In this document: positions 19,870 through 30,832 of the stretch, one piece after another
Numbering within the stretch: position 1 is the first letter of the stretch
Layout: each line of letters begins with the position of its first letter
Notes under the pieces: model-generated
Seen by the model: only the letters and a program-made list of their open reading frames with translations
Told to the model about the DNA's origin: nothing
The model's database searches: none
Translations under genes and position numbers: made by a program
Assembly: GCF_000182565.1 (NCBI RefSeq)
Contig: NW_015971537.1
Span: 1,213,299 to 1,277,298, forward strand
From: Spizellomyces punctatus DAOM BR117
Taxonomy: Eukaryota; Chytridiomycota; Chytridiomycetes; Spizellomycetales; Spizellomycetaceae
Length of the DNA stretch: 64,000 nt
Direction of reading: 5' to 3'

Positions 19870-21591
19870 GAGCAGACTAATTCACTATGCAACCCCGTAG
19901 CAATAGATGTGAGGTTAAAAGGTCGAGCGTCCGTTAGGGTATACGTTCTCGTTGCGTCTATTTTCGTTTATTTTTTTGGATGTCGCTTGCTTTCGTGTTG
20001 TGGCCCACCGGCCAAACTCTAAAACCAAACCTTGCGCGCTCAGCTCCTACCAGAACGCTAAAGTGATGGTAGGAGCATATCAGAGCCACGAAGATGTCAC
20101 TGTATCCAAAGCCAATGAGAGATCGGTGCAGGTTGGGGGTGGCAGGCATGCATAGTTCGATGATGACGCTACGACACTCGAACCACATTCCAATTCTGGG
20201 TCGTATTTGCGCGTCGGACTGTTTTAAAGCTCTTGATGCAGTTCCTTGATGTGGCTTCACTAGCTCCGTTGATCGCTCTCCATACGGATGCTCTCATCTT
20301 TTCTCTCTTTGTATATTTTGTGTGTTGAATCATGTCATTGATTAAAGGAAGCATGAGCCGGAATCAGCAAGAGTGGGAGCGGTTTCGTTTCAAATTGCCT
20401 TCGTCAGAGGGCGAGATATTGCAAAACTCAGTAAGCCAGACGAGGAGACACAGAATTGTACCAAGCAATGACAGAATTACAGGTCCATTTACGCTGCCGT
20501 GTTGGTTAGGAATGCGCGAATATGGTAACAGCTTGGTCAATGGATCCGCCCAAGTTGAAATATTCTGCCAAGACTGTCAGTGTTCTCTAACTCGCCTGAA
20601 TACTCCAAATCCTCAACACTTGCATCCATGAGAGGGTAAATGCATGCGCAAGCATATGCCTGTGAAGACAGTAATAATCACGATAGGTGTCGTCGGATGT
20701 GAGAAAGCGCATGAATGGAAAAATACCCAACCCAAGAACCTAGCGACAAAACAACTCCCTTGTAAACCTCTTCCTCAAGTTGAGGATATTGCCTAGCACC
20801 CGACTCTACATTGCGACAAATCTTGATAGAACCTTTCAACAAATCCGCGACATGACCGACCCGAAAGGAAACACAACACAACACAAAAATGCAAACCAAA
20901 TTATCCCCGAAATCGATGAGCGGTTGCCGGGCTGCCGACGGACATGCAGGCTCCTACAGAAATACATCAATACCCATAGCTACATCCGCAGCTTTTGGAT
21001 GCTGAGTTAGAGTATGACTGATGATTGGATTTCTGACGATAGATACTGTACTTTCGCACAGTCTGGAGATATCCCATTCTACGGTTCGCATGCACGGCCT
21101 AATGATGGCGTCCTGATCTCGATCGTGTTCTGATGCGCGTGGCTAAGCAGGCGCGACACACGCAATTCGGAGCGCGCGGACAGCCGCCACACCATGCGGC
21201 ACGGATATCGATATGAAGGACTTGTTATCAAAATTCCATCATTCCCGGTATTCCAACTGAAATGCAAACCAGAGACTTCATGGAATACTTGGTTAACGAT
21301 GAATGCCATATCATGGATGCAAATCAATAAATTGCAAATGCATCTTGCATTAAGCAATCATCTTCCAATACCACCGTAGAGTCAAGGCTCATGAAACTCT
21401 TGAGTATTTGCCAATGTTTACATGCAGGAGAGAATAGATGGATACTTGTCCAGGAAACGGTGGACAGATTGGTGGACTGTGGCTAAACAGATCACGTGCC
21501 ATCGATTGCTGGATGTTGTCATCAACGCATTCCCTTTCCAGCTTCCTTTCTTTATGTCCCAACCAAAGACCCAAAAACTGGGTTTCTCGAC
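19870..21591. other. Intergenic; possible spliced small membrane-protein gene on minus strand
   Basis: No confident gene. On the minus strand between about 21000 and 20400, several short open blocks bordered by splice-like sites look protein-like: KGSIKICRNVESGARQYPQ, then YPLMDASVEDLEYSGELENT, then GPVILSLLGTILCLLVWLTE (a transmembrane-like segment). I could not join them in phase or name a family. The remainder shows nothing. Confidence 0.3.
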
Positions 21592-22791
21592 ATGAAAGCA
21601 CCAGAACTACCGATTCGTGTTGCCCTTCTCGGCGCCGGGATCTTTGCTCGAAACGCCCACCTTCCGACTCTTGTAGCCCATCCAAGCGTGTTTAAACTAC
21701 AAGCGATCTACAGTCGATCCGAGGCGTCCGCCAGCAAAGTTGCTGAATTGGTTCCAAATGATTACTTGCACGGCGCCCCCAAAGTTTATTTTGATCAAGG
21801 AGAGAATGTAGATGGAGAAAGGACTCTGGATGCTCTCCTATCGCGGGAGGATGTGGATGCTGTTGTGATTTGCTTGCCAAGTGCCACACAGATTAAAGTT
21901 ATCCAAATGGCGTTGAAGCATGGCAAGCATGTCCTAAGCGAAAAGCCCGTTGCTACCGGGGTGCAAGAAGGCTTACAGTTGGTGAAAGATTATGAAAACG
22001 TGCTCAAAACTCGTGACGGCGGCCATCTGATATGGCAAGTGGCCGAAAATTGGCGGTGCGAACCAGCTGTAATTTGGGCATCCCAGTTGTTCTCGACGCT
22101 CGGAAATGGACGAGTACGAACGTTTGCGCTCACATGTTACCTTGAAACGAAAAAGGATAATCAGTATGTAAAAACAGGCTGGAGGACGGGCGACGGCGCA
22201 ACGCTTCCTGGTGGCTTTTTGATGGATGGGGGCGTGCATTGGATTGCTGTTTTAAGGGCAGTGGTTGCATCAGCAGGATGGAGAGTTGATAGAGCCTGCG
22301 CTTTTGGAGGACTGTGGTTAGATTACTGCGCCCCGATGGATTTTATCAGTGGCATTTTGCGATTGCGACAAGGAGACGGATCCCAAAGTGAAACTTTGCC
22401 AAGTGGGACAGTTAACATGTGCTTTGCAGCGTCGGGCAAACCATTCGAAATATCCTTGACGGTGGTATGCGAAAGCGGTACGCTCTACTTTCAGGTAAAA
22501 CCCGATCCAATTGACGGGACTCGAAAATACTTTGTGTGGTGGGTCGCCGAAGGTGGCGAAAAGGTCGTAGAAAAAACTTTCGGGTTCAATGGTATCGAAG
22601 AAGAATTTAGGACGTTTGCCAAAGCCATTCTTCGGGTTCCAGAGCTGCCGAACGTCCGAAACAATGAGTATGGGCAAGGAGATCTATCACCGCGAGAAGC
22701 ATTGATGGACGTTACCGTAATTGAGGCCTTGTTAGATAGTGCCGGAGTTGATGGCAAACCCATGGACGTACCAAATATGTTAGTTTTGTAA
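21592..22791 (+). CDS. Gfo/Idh/MocA-family NAD(P)-dependent oxidoreductase
   Basis: Intronless, 399 aa from the first ATG at 21592. The open frame runs 32 codons further up without an ATG. The Rossmann N-terminus reads PIRVALLGAGIFARNAHLP, a typical GxGxxxxxH dinucleotide loop. Next comes DVDAVVICLPSATQ, then the family motif GKHVLSEKPVA with the catalytic-region EKP. The C-terminal Gfo/Idh domain has GGFLMDGGVHW (DxGxHW-like). Members oxidise sugars, inositols or biliverdin-like substrates; the substrate here is unknown. Probably cytosolic. Confidence 0.9.
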   Translation: MKAPELPIRVALLGAGIFARNAHLPTLVAHPSVFKLQAIYSRSEASASKVAELVPNDYLHGAPKVYFDQGENVDGERTLDALLSREDVDAVVICLPSATQIKVIQMALKHGKHVLSEKPVATGVQEGLQLVKDYENVLKTRDGGHLIWQVAENWRCEPAVIWASQLFSTLGNGRVRTFALTCYLETKKDNQYVKTGWRTGDGATLPGGFLMDGGVHWIAVLRAVVASAGWRVDRACAFGGLWLDYCAPMDFISGILRLRQGDGSQSETLPSGTVNMCFAASGKPFEISLTVVCESGTLYFQVKPDPIDGTRKYFVWWVAEGGEKVVEKTFGFNGIEEEFRTFAKAILRVPELPNVRNNEYGQGDLSPREALMDVTVIEALLDSAGVDGKPMDVPNMLVL

Positions 22792-22857
22792 CAGAAGCTG
22801 GTAAGACTTTGGGCAAACAAGTGAAAAATAGGTGATTCAAATAGAGACTAATAGGAG

Positions 22858-23697
22858 TCAGAAACACAAGTTATCATCTACATCTACATCCACTTCATAT
22901 ACTTCCGCTGGGATAGCAGACATCGGCACACCCTCATCATCATTTGAGAGAGGAAAATCAATGTCCCAGTCAGCCGGAAACGCTCCAAATTCGTTTACCT
23001 CTCTATGTTCACTGGAACTTCGACGATCTCCTTGCCCTCGTCTTTGACTTCGGCTACTCTTCCGTTTTCCAGGCGCATTCTCATTGTTTGGTTTTCGTGG
23101 TGTATCCTCATTCTTGGGTTCTTGACTCTGCATACGATCATCATCTCTATCCGCATCAGATGGAGCATTGACGAAATGATACCGAGCTTTCGCCAGCCCG
23201 TGTACTGTAAATACGGCAGCATTGATACGCTCAAGGGTATCTCTGGTAACGCCGTTCCGCAGCAATGTGTAATCTAAATCGAGATGCCCTTCATGAAAGG
23301 TCATTATCCGTCCGAGATAAAGCCATAACTTCTTGTTGGGATCCGACGACATGGGATTGATTGTGGTGACAGGGTAGGGATAGATCTCTTCAGGTTCTGT
23401 GGCTGGATGAATGGGCATATAGAGATGTCGTGCGTCTTCAAGAATTAACCGATCTGACCGACTTGTAACGATGATGAAAAGAGAATGTCTAGTGCCTTTT
23501 GGACTTGAAGGGCACAAATAGACATGATCCGTCAGAGTGGCATCATTGAGACGTTCCAACGAATCTCGGGGCGATGTCAACGCACTGGTATGCGGAGAGC
23601 TAGCAGTTGAAGATGTGGGGGTTGCTCCAGTGGATGCACTCAAAATGATGTTACTAAACCAATACAGTCTTCCAGGGTAGAACCTTGGCTTCGACAT
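22858..23697 (-). CDS. Hypothetical protein, 279 aa
   Basis: Single-exon ORF, ATG at 23695-23697. Family not recognised. The N-terminal half is folded-looking (YPGRLYWFSNIILSAS, LTDHVYLCPSSPKGTRHSLF, DPNKKLWLYLGRIMTFHEGH). The C-terminal half is charged and disordered with a KRKSSRSQRRGQGDRR basic stretch (NLS-like) and an acidic tail (VYEVDVDVDDNLCF). It is convergent with the oxidoreductase, 66 bp between stops. Tract composition suggests a nuclear or RNA-associated protein, but this is a guess. Confidence 0.65.
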   Translation of the reverse strand: MSKPRFYPGRLYWFSNIILSASTGATPTSSTASSPHTSALTSPRDSLERLNDATLTDHVYLCPSSPKGTRHSLFIIVTSRSDRLILEDARHLYMPIHPATEPEEIYPYPVTTINPMSSDPNKKLWLYLGRIMTFHEGHLDLDYTLLRNGVTRDTLERINAAVFTVHGLAKARYHFVNAPSDADRDDDRMQSQEPKNEDTPRKPNNENAPGKRKSSRSQRRGQGDRRSSSEHREVNEFGAFPADWDIDFPLSNDDEGVPMSAIPAEVYEVDVDVDDNLCF

Positions 23698-24082
23698 GTC
23701 TGGAATGCGGGATTAGCATGGTTTTGGACCGGGGGATGCTGATATGGGTATCGTCAATGGGTGGATCTAGTAGATTATGTGACTTGGCAACGACAGCACC
23801 CAAAGGAAAAGAAAACATTGTCACACCGTGGAGCGGAGTTTCATCTCATAACACGTGACTATCGTTCATTACATAATCAAAATAACGCGTGGAAGACGAC
23901 GCGCAGAACAAAAGATCTGGATAGTTAAAGTTTCATTCGCGCTCTTGAAAACGGTACATGTGCAAGGAATCCGGCGAATTTAGCGGAACACACTGCGGAG
24001 CTCATGTGTACATAGAGTGTCACTCGTTTGCCTTTTGCAGTTTCTGTGCAGTAGATTTAGCAACCGTTTGGGGAAAACGGGC
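23698..24082. other. Divergent intergenic region
   Basis: Shared upstream region of the 23697 (minus) and 24083 (plus) genes. It contains CACGTGA near 23850. No gene. Confidence 0.6.
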
Positions 24083-25722
24083 ATGGCCACGACGATACCG
24101 CTTCTCAGCTATCTCCTTGGTGTCATCCTTTTCGCAACGCTGCCGTATGCATCCGGCCTAGTTTACCCCACAGATGCTTCCGGAAAGCCCCTCCCAAACT
24201 CTATTCAAACATACTACATAGATGCCTTGAATCTCTGGCGAAACCGGGACCTCTACCAATCGGGTCTAGATGATCTGAATCCAGCTGTCAAGCGCGTGGC
24301 ACGTCTCGGCAATGCTTCCGTAGACGATCAAACTGTGTACACTGTGACGGCCAAGAATAAAAGTCAGTTGGCGCCTTCCAACAACCCGCACGATTATTAC
24401 TCTCTTGCACGATATTTTTGGCCAAATAATCTGACCGTGAACGGACTCCCATATGTGCGAATAGATGGACGGCTAAACCCCGAGTCGACGCAGGTGGCAG
24501 ATGAGGCGTGGTTGTCCAAGGTTGTAGAGGATGTCTGGAATGCAGGATTAGCTTGGTTTTGGACGGGGGATGTGAGATATGCTGATGTGGGAGTGAAGAG
24601 GCTTCGTCAATGGTTTCTGGACGACGCCACGAGAATGAATCCGACCTTGGAGTTTGCTGAGGTAGTGAAAGGCAGAACGGCTCCGCAGACGGTGACCATC
24701 CCTAGCAACATTCCGCCCGGCTGGCCAGGAACAACAACAGATGATGTGTGGGATCATATTCCTGTTGGGTGGCCAGGGCGCCCTGCAGGAGTAGCCAGAA
24801 TAAAGCGCCAGGTTCCTGCTACGTCGATCACGTTCGCGCCCTATAATGGCAGTCTTATGGGTAAAGTATACTGGGAAATCTTGCGCTCCTAGCTAAAGTT
24901 AATAGCCAAGCTGACTGGATTTATTTATTTCTGCTTCTTTTCATCTTTGTAGCCATGTCAACGTTCTATGAATTAATCGACGGTGTCAGTCTCTTGCGTA
25001 CTTCCCCGTCTTTAACATCTAAAGACCTTGCCTCCTTCACAAACTGGACGACCGCATACCTACAATGGCTACAAACTTCTCCACGGGGACAGTACGAGTC
25101 CTCGCGCACCGATTACCGCGGCGTCTGGTACGATGTCCAAGAAGTCAGCCTGCTTCTTTATTTAAATCGCACAAACGATGCATCTCAAGTTTTACGGAAC
25201 CGGTCGTCATACCGGATTGCTACTGCTATTTCACCAAACGGGAATATCCCAGTCGAACTGGCCAAAACTTCCAGTTGGGAATCATCTGTTACCTTTGTTC
25301 AAGGTTTATTTGCATTAGGAACGCTATCTCAAAACGGAGGGTTAGAGGTGGACCTCTTTACCGTCAGCACCAGCGACGGACGAAACATACAGCGTGCACT
25401 GGACTTCTTGTACCCCTTTGCCCTCGTAAATGGAAGTGGATGGCCAGTGCCTTCCAACCGGGCTTTTCAAAATGGTGAAGCGATAACACAGCTATGTAAA
25501 GAAGCCTGGGTGGTGTACGGTGACCAGAAATACCAGCGAGCCGTGCAAACATTGCAAGGTGGAAACCCTGAAACGTGGAACCCGAGTAGGTTGTGGGCAC
25601 CTTATCTGGCATTTGATGCGGCTGTTGAGGCGGCCGCGTGGAAAGGAGCTGTCGCCAATTGGCGACTGGTTCTCGGGATGATGGTACTGAGCATAGTAGG
25701 GATTGGATTTTCAACGGCGTAG
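24083..25722 (+). CDS. Alginate-lyase-like polysaccharide lyase, secreted and surface-anchored
   Basis: 515 aa; exons 24083-24860 and 24953-25722 (92-nt intron with a CTGAC branch site and TTTGTAG acceptor). The signal peptide is MATTIPLLSYLLGVILFATLPYASG. The catalytic fold is the alpha/alpha toroid of the alginate lyase superfamily: NNPHDYYSLARYFWP, RIDGRLNPE, LAWFWTGDVRYAD, and TDYRGVWYDVQEVSLLLYL (the His/Tyr region; the usual NNHGxWYD appears here as TDYRGVWYD). Eight or so N-glycosylation sequons are present. The C-terminal hydrophobic stretch (LVLGMMVLSIVGIGFS) suggests a GPI signal or membrane tail. The substrate is probably a uronic-acid polymer, but the altered His motif leaves activity uncertain. 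Confidence 0.85.
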
Positions 25723-25976
25723 GAAAAATGTGCACTGGACTGTGTTTTATCTGTAAATTGTATAGCAGCTACAAGGCTCATGTAATTTAATGCGTACATG
25801 TAAACTTAAAAATGTGTGTCAATATATATCAATCGGTACTGGCAAAAAGGATATCGTGGGCAGTTCCAAACGAGTGCGCAGTGAAATTGATACTTTTTGA
25901 ATAAATACAAAATGCAATTTGACAAATGCCCGTCCACTCCCATTTATATTCCCATTCATTCTACCGTCGGCTTCGT

Positions 25977-28190
25977 TCATGCAGCGGGATACTTTATCAT
26001 CTTCTCGTCAGGCGGCAGATAATTCCCCTTTGCGCGTTCGATTTGAAGGAATTTTGGAAAGCAGTTCAAATACTAAAAGTAAAATACTACTAGTCAGACC
26101 CTGCATGGTACGTCATCAGGCGCTTAATACTTACCAGATTTTTCACCACCTCGTCTTTGACTCTGTCAAACATACCCACTACCAATTCCTTTCGTTCAAT
26201 CTTGCCCACGACGGATTGTAATACCTCATGCGAGACATTGACAGCCATCGGAGCATCATGTTTTACAAACATTTGGAAAAACCCAACGAACAATGGTCGA
26301 AGTTCCTTTGGGACAGGGGAAACAGCGACCAAGTCATCCAAAGATGCAGGCATGGCCGATCCATCTAATGCAGCTCTTCTTTTTGGTGAGTGTCTGCTTA
26401 CATTTGACATGCTTCGGACGTGTTTGCGGATGGATGCGGATAAGCGGATGGAACCCGTAAGGGATGCAGGGGATGTGGATGACATGGAACGACTGCCTGC
26501 GTCGTCGGGTTGGGATATAGTGGAATTTGGCGGTAACGAGGCAGGGTTGGCCATTCCTATAGCTTGCTCTGCATCTTCTACATCTTCCGGTGTTTGTTGC
26601 ATAAAGTTGCTGAGGCGTCGGATGAATCCCGAAAGTGGGTGCAGAACATTATCGGTAGTCATATTAGCCGCTCCATCACCACTCTGGGGGATGTGACTGA
26701 GAAGAATGGCTCGAGCTTGACGCTGTAGATTTTGATATTCTTGATAAAAGATTATGAGCTCTACGCACGAGTCTGAAAAGTGGATTTTCGTACAAGAATT
26801 TAGCACCGCACAGAACTGTTGCATCAATGTTGGTTATCCACCTACCAGCAATGGTAAACGCCCTGAACTCATAGGACAAGACTGGATCATCCAGAACCAT
26901 GATAAAGTGCTCCAGGTTCATCAACAACTTTCTTCGTCGTTTTCGCTTCTCATCCATAACTGCCTTCCATAGCGGCATAACGATCGACGATACATGCCCT
27001 GTAATCGCCACCATCATCAAGAAAACATTGCCGGCCGAAAAGGCGTTGGGAAACTTGGGATCTATAAATACCCACCAGACGAGGCCAAGTACGGAAAAGG
27101 GTAGCCCAACGACGACGCACAAGTAAACGTCCACCTGTACGAGGTGTGGATCTTTTGTTGCGCGGAGCTTCCAGAGGAGGATGGGACACACCACAAAAAA
27201 GAATACCACACCAAAAGTCCATGCTGGGAGAAATTCCCATCCCATGGGGCAGGTATGGGTCCATGCAATTGTCGGCCATATCCGATGTGTCTTTGTCGTC
27301 ACTTGTATGATCATAGTCACAACAAAAACAAAGGCCACTGACAGTCCAAAGTTCCTCGCCATCCATTGATCGATCGCTGCCGCCCGTTGACGGAGATACC
27401 AATTGACCTCAATCTGCCGGTGCGCATTCTCTTTCGTCACAGAAAACAGTGTAAAATCATTGTACAGAGGGGATGGTGGTGGCGGGACATTATCCAATGC
27501 AGCCGGCTGCTCAGCGTATCCCTGTGTGCCTGTAGCGGACTTGCTCTCGGCATATGAATTTGATTTTGGTAGTTGATCGTCACGGAGGGCCTCTGAGGAC
27601 CTCAAGCCCGCCATCTTTCGCCAAATCGACTGAGCTTGAGTCTTTTCAGAGAATTCGGGTCCGCATCTACTTAGAATCTCCAATTTTCGAGCGAACATTT
27701 CATTCTCCTGTTTCAATCGTAATCTGTAGCGACTTTTTAACATTCATTGCCAAAAAGAGGTTTCCAGTGGGCGATCAGAGTGTACTTACGAGCGACATAT
27801 TACGCACATGTACCAGAGGGACGTGATAAAGTTGTTTCCCCATACCGTTATGAAGCACGGTATATGGGGAATGGCGCTTTGAGCAAAGTTTTGAACGAAA
27901 TACATTAAGCTGAGGACGGCTTGTATCAAGGTTACGTATGGACTATTGGAAGAACAAGAAAGAAACAGTCGGAGGAAAAAAACGGGATGATTAGAAGATG
28001 GCATGCGGGAAAGAGCGCAACTCTGCAGCAGGCGACGCAGAACACAATACCTTCGATTCCAAATAGCTGGCGATCGCCATTTGAACAGCCACCATATCGT
28101 CGTAACGAGGTGGAACACCACCACTGCAGTTCCAGCGACTCCAAATCCGATCCCAACCTCCCACGACCAAGAATCGTCCGGGGCGGTCAT
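25977..28190 (-). CDS. Multi-pass membrane protein with RGS domain
   Basis: 637 aa in five exons: 28051-28190, 27790-27942, 26846-27732, 26135-26772 and 25977-26072, all phase-consistent. The start is the ATG at 28190. The N-terminal part has about seven hydrophobic segments (VGIGFGVAGTAVVVFHLVTT, TLIQAVLSLMYFVQNF, FGLSVAFVFVVTMIIQV, FGVVFFFVVCPILLW, YLCVVVGLPFSVLGLVWWVF, NVFLMMVAITGHVSSIVM and others). It is followed by an RGS domain: LLMNLEHFIMVLDDPVLSYEFRAF, then DSCVELIIFYQEYQ, and after a long Ser-rich insert, NLYLNCFPKFLQIERAKG. This is a receptor-like RGS, accelerating GTPase of a G-alpha at the membrane. The disordered insert of about 150 residues splits the RGS helices. Confidence 0.82.
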
Positions 28191-29480
28191 CAGGTTTATA
28201 CTCTCTCAGGGTATCCAAATGCGGGTAGCAATACGTGCTTCAAAAGTACCGTTTCGAAAGCGGCCACCTTTACATTCAAACTCAGTGCGGTCCTGCGGGA
28301 TGTTCGGCTTTTTTTTTTTGGTGTAGAAGGGGGAGCCCGGGTTGGAAAAGTTCACAACAAGGCGAAAACCACAACAGCAAAAACAGTTCCCGCAGGCCAA
28401 CCAAGGAACGAATGTGATAATGCACCCAAATCTGTCTTGAGCGGAAAACCAAGAGTGTTCAAAATCCTTTCTCTCAAGGGCCAGCACCCCACATTAAGCT
28501 GGGACCCAACAGCAAGCTCAATAGACACAGCGTCTCTAAATCCAAATGTCACGCCAGTATATCAAAGCAAACAAGCTTGTTTTTAACCAGGGTGCTATAA
28601 TTGGATTCGTCGGTAACAGAATCCTATGCTTGTGTGTCTAAAATTAGATATGGTTGAACCTTGACGGGTTTGTTGGGGATTGGTGCCCTCAAAAAAGGTC
28701 GAATCATCATGAGATGCGAGCGTGTCACCTCCAAACTGGCTGAAGAGCAAGTCGCCGCGCGCACAAAACAATTATGTGTGTAGCTTGCACTTGCGCTCCC
28801 CCAAAATGCTGAAAATGGGCTTGTTTCTTTTGTCTTTATCACCACGGACATGGAAATTTCCCCGGAGGTTTTCTAATACTCTGTTGTGATGTTGCTCTCT
28901 CTTCTTGTTGAATGGCAAAACAATGGATATAAGGTTGATTCCAAATCCTTGAATGGGTATGGGTCTCGGCCAAGCGCCAAAACAAAGACAATAATAGCGA
29001 AATCGGTGATCTCTCAGTTATATAACGTCATCAAGGGATCTACATCTTGCATCAGGTAACAAACTCAAACTTTAATAAGCCCATAGCCCATTACAAGAAA
29101 AATATCAGAGGAGAGGAATAAAAAAATAAAAGTGTTTTCTATATAATGACAATCTCAAAGCACAGTTGCTCGAGACCACGCCGAATTTTGCTCTACATTG
29201 ATTACTCTATAAATACGCCGTGCACGAATCTCTACAAAAGGGTCCCACAACAACAACGAACAAGTGATTGCGAGGTCGCGATAGGTTAAAAAGCAGCAGA
29301 GGTAAAAGCATACATCCCGCAGTCTAAATCAGCTCCCCATATTAATGCATGTGCAAACTCCGCTTGAAAGTTTCGTTCTCCTGCCCAATATCGCCCCCAT
29401 AATCTCCATATCTATCTCGATGACGCGTGGATCAGTTCTTGCTTGCCTTGAACTTTCTCCTTGCTGGCCACTACCTGACA
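28191..29480. other. Intergenic
   Basis: Short frames in several orientations, none with family resemblance or coherent splice sites. It contains a T10-like run near 28308. Confidence 0.5.
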
Positions 29481-30832
29481 CTAGCCCTTCTCCTCTTCGA
29501 GTTCTTCTTCATCTTCTCCACCAGCTTCACTTGTTGCAGCAGAGGATAAGCGTCTCCTTCTTGTTTTGCGACGGACCGGAATCTTTATCCCTTGATGTGA
29601 AAAGTGCCTTGATAGATCCGATGTCTCTGGATATCCAGTAGCAAAAGCAACGGTGGTTGACCTAGTGTGGGCAATGTGGACAATGATACGCAAAAGTCTC
29701 ACAGTCTAACCTTGTAATCCAGGGAAAAACCTTGCGTTGTATGAGATGAAGGCATCCGAGAAGACCGTCGCCATGACTGTGGCTACACCTCGACTCTTGA
29801 TGCTAGATTGCAATTTGAAATAAAAGAATAAATATGGGGGCTGCGTGGATAGTACCAAGCGCGGGAAGAATAAATAGCACGCGCTTCCCCTGGACAGGGC
29901 TGTTATGGGAGACAATTCGGATATGGCGGCTGCTAGCTTCCCCAATTGCACTGTGTCCGCCATTCTATAAAGCAATAGCGTCCTCTGTATTACCGACGCT
30001 TTAGGCCAAGCAACGCGCATCCGAGTCCGCCAAGAGGCCGTAGAGCCCACTTTATTGCTTGCTAACTAAGAACTCACCTCGCCAAGTTACTCAATATAAT
30101 CTTCAACTTGAAGGTCCCTTCAACTCTGATGCAGAGCTCTGGGAATACGAAATACGCTCCCTTCGTACCGCTGAGATCCGTTAGAAAATGACACTGACTC
30201 ACAAGGGAGCCAAAAAGCGTTCCAACGTAAGGTTTGGAATCAGCAGGTGATTGGCCGTAGGGGACAGGTAGGTCTTCTCCGCCGATTGAGACAAACTGTG
30301 AAGACGGGATGGGTAGATGTTGTGAATGGGGATGGATGACAATGTTGCGGTCTTGGATTCCGGTTTCGTCCCACAAGGTTGCGTGGGCCACAAACATGGT
30401 GACATCTTTAAGTACTTCCAATCTGCAAGTGGATAGAACAACAGACAAAATACATTTAGCCTAGGTTTGAAGGTTGGTTGATGATTTCATTTGGCTTCAC
30501 CTCGAATCCAATTCATTGTCATCCCTAAGATATGCTAGCTGGACTATGCAGCACGGGTCAATGGGTCGCCTATTTATTTTCTCTCCGAAACCACAGGATC
30601 TCCCCCGCTGTGGCTGCTGTATGATTATTAGTTGATATCTAGAAACAAAAGCACAGTTGGGAATGAAGAATGATCAATGTCAGATAAGTAGCCTCGGTGA
30701 AGAATCAGACGAGTACAACCTTGACGATGTATCCACCTCTTCGCCGCGCTCTACGCTGTGCAGCTCCAAAGATGTAGGCACGGCCGATGAGAATTCATTG
30801 ACCTCCTTTGACGAGGATCCCTGATCTGACAT
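29481..30832 (-). CDS. Velvet-domain protein
   Basis: 277 aa in five exons: 30720-30832, 30501-30638, 30078-30422, 29711-29802 and 29481-29626, summing to whole codons. The velvet fold reads YQLIIIQQPQRGRSCGFGEK then INRRPIDPCCIVQL. It continues with LVSQCHFLTDLSGTKGAYF, then FPELCIRVEGTFKLKIILSN, then FSDAFISYNARFFPGLQ. The last strand and tail are ETSDLSRHFSHQGIKIPVRR followed by KTRRRR and an acidic end. Velvet proteins are NF-kB-like DNA-binding regulators of fungal development and secondary metabolism. Intron 3 (275 nt) is much longer than the window norm. The first donor (GTTGTA) is weak but required by phase. Confidence 0.88.

Noticed and set aside
20678-20899. Second, degenerate CLC channel fragment
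   Set aside because: A faint likeness of KGSIKICRNVESG...EEEVYKG to the CLC block NLFKECIDN...WEIYKRG is too weak and lacks surrounding CLC motifs.
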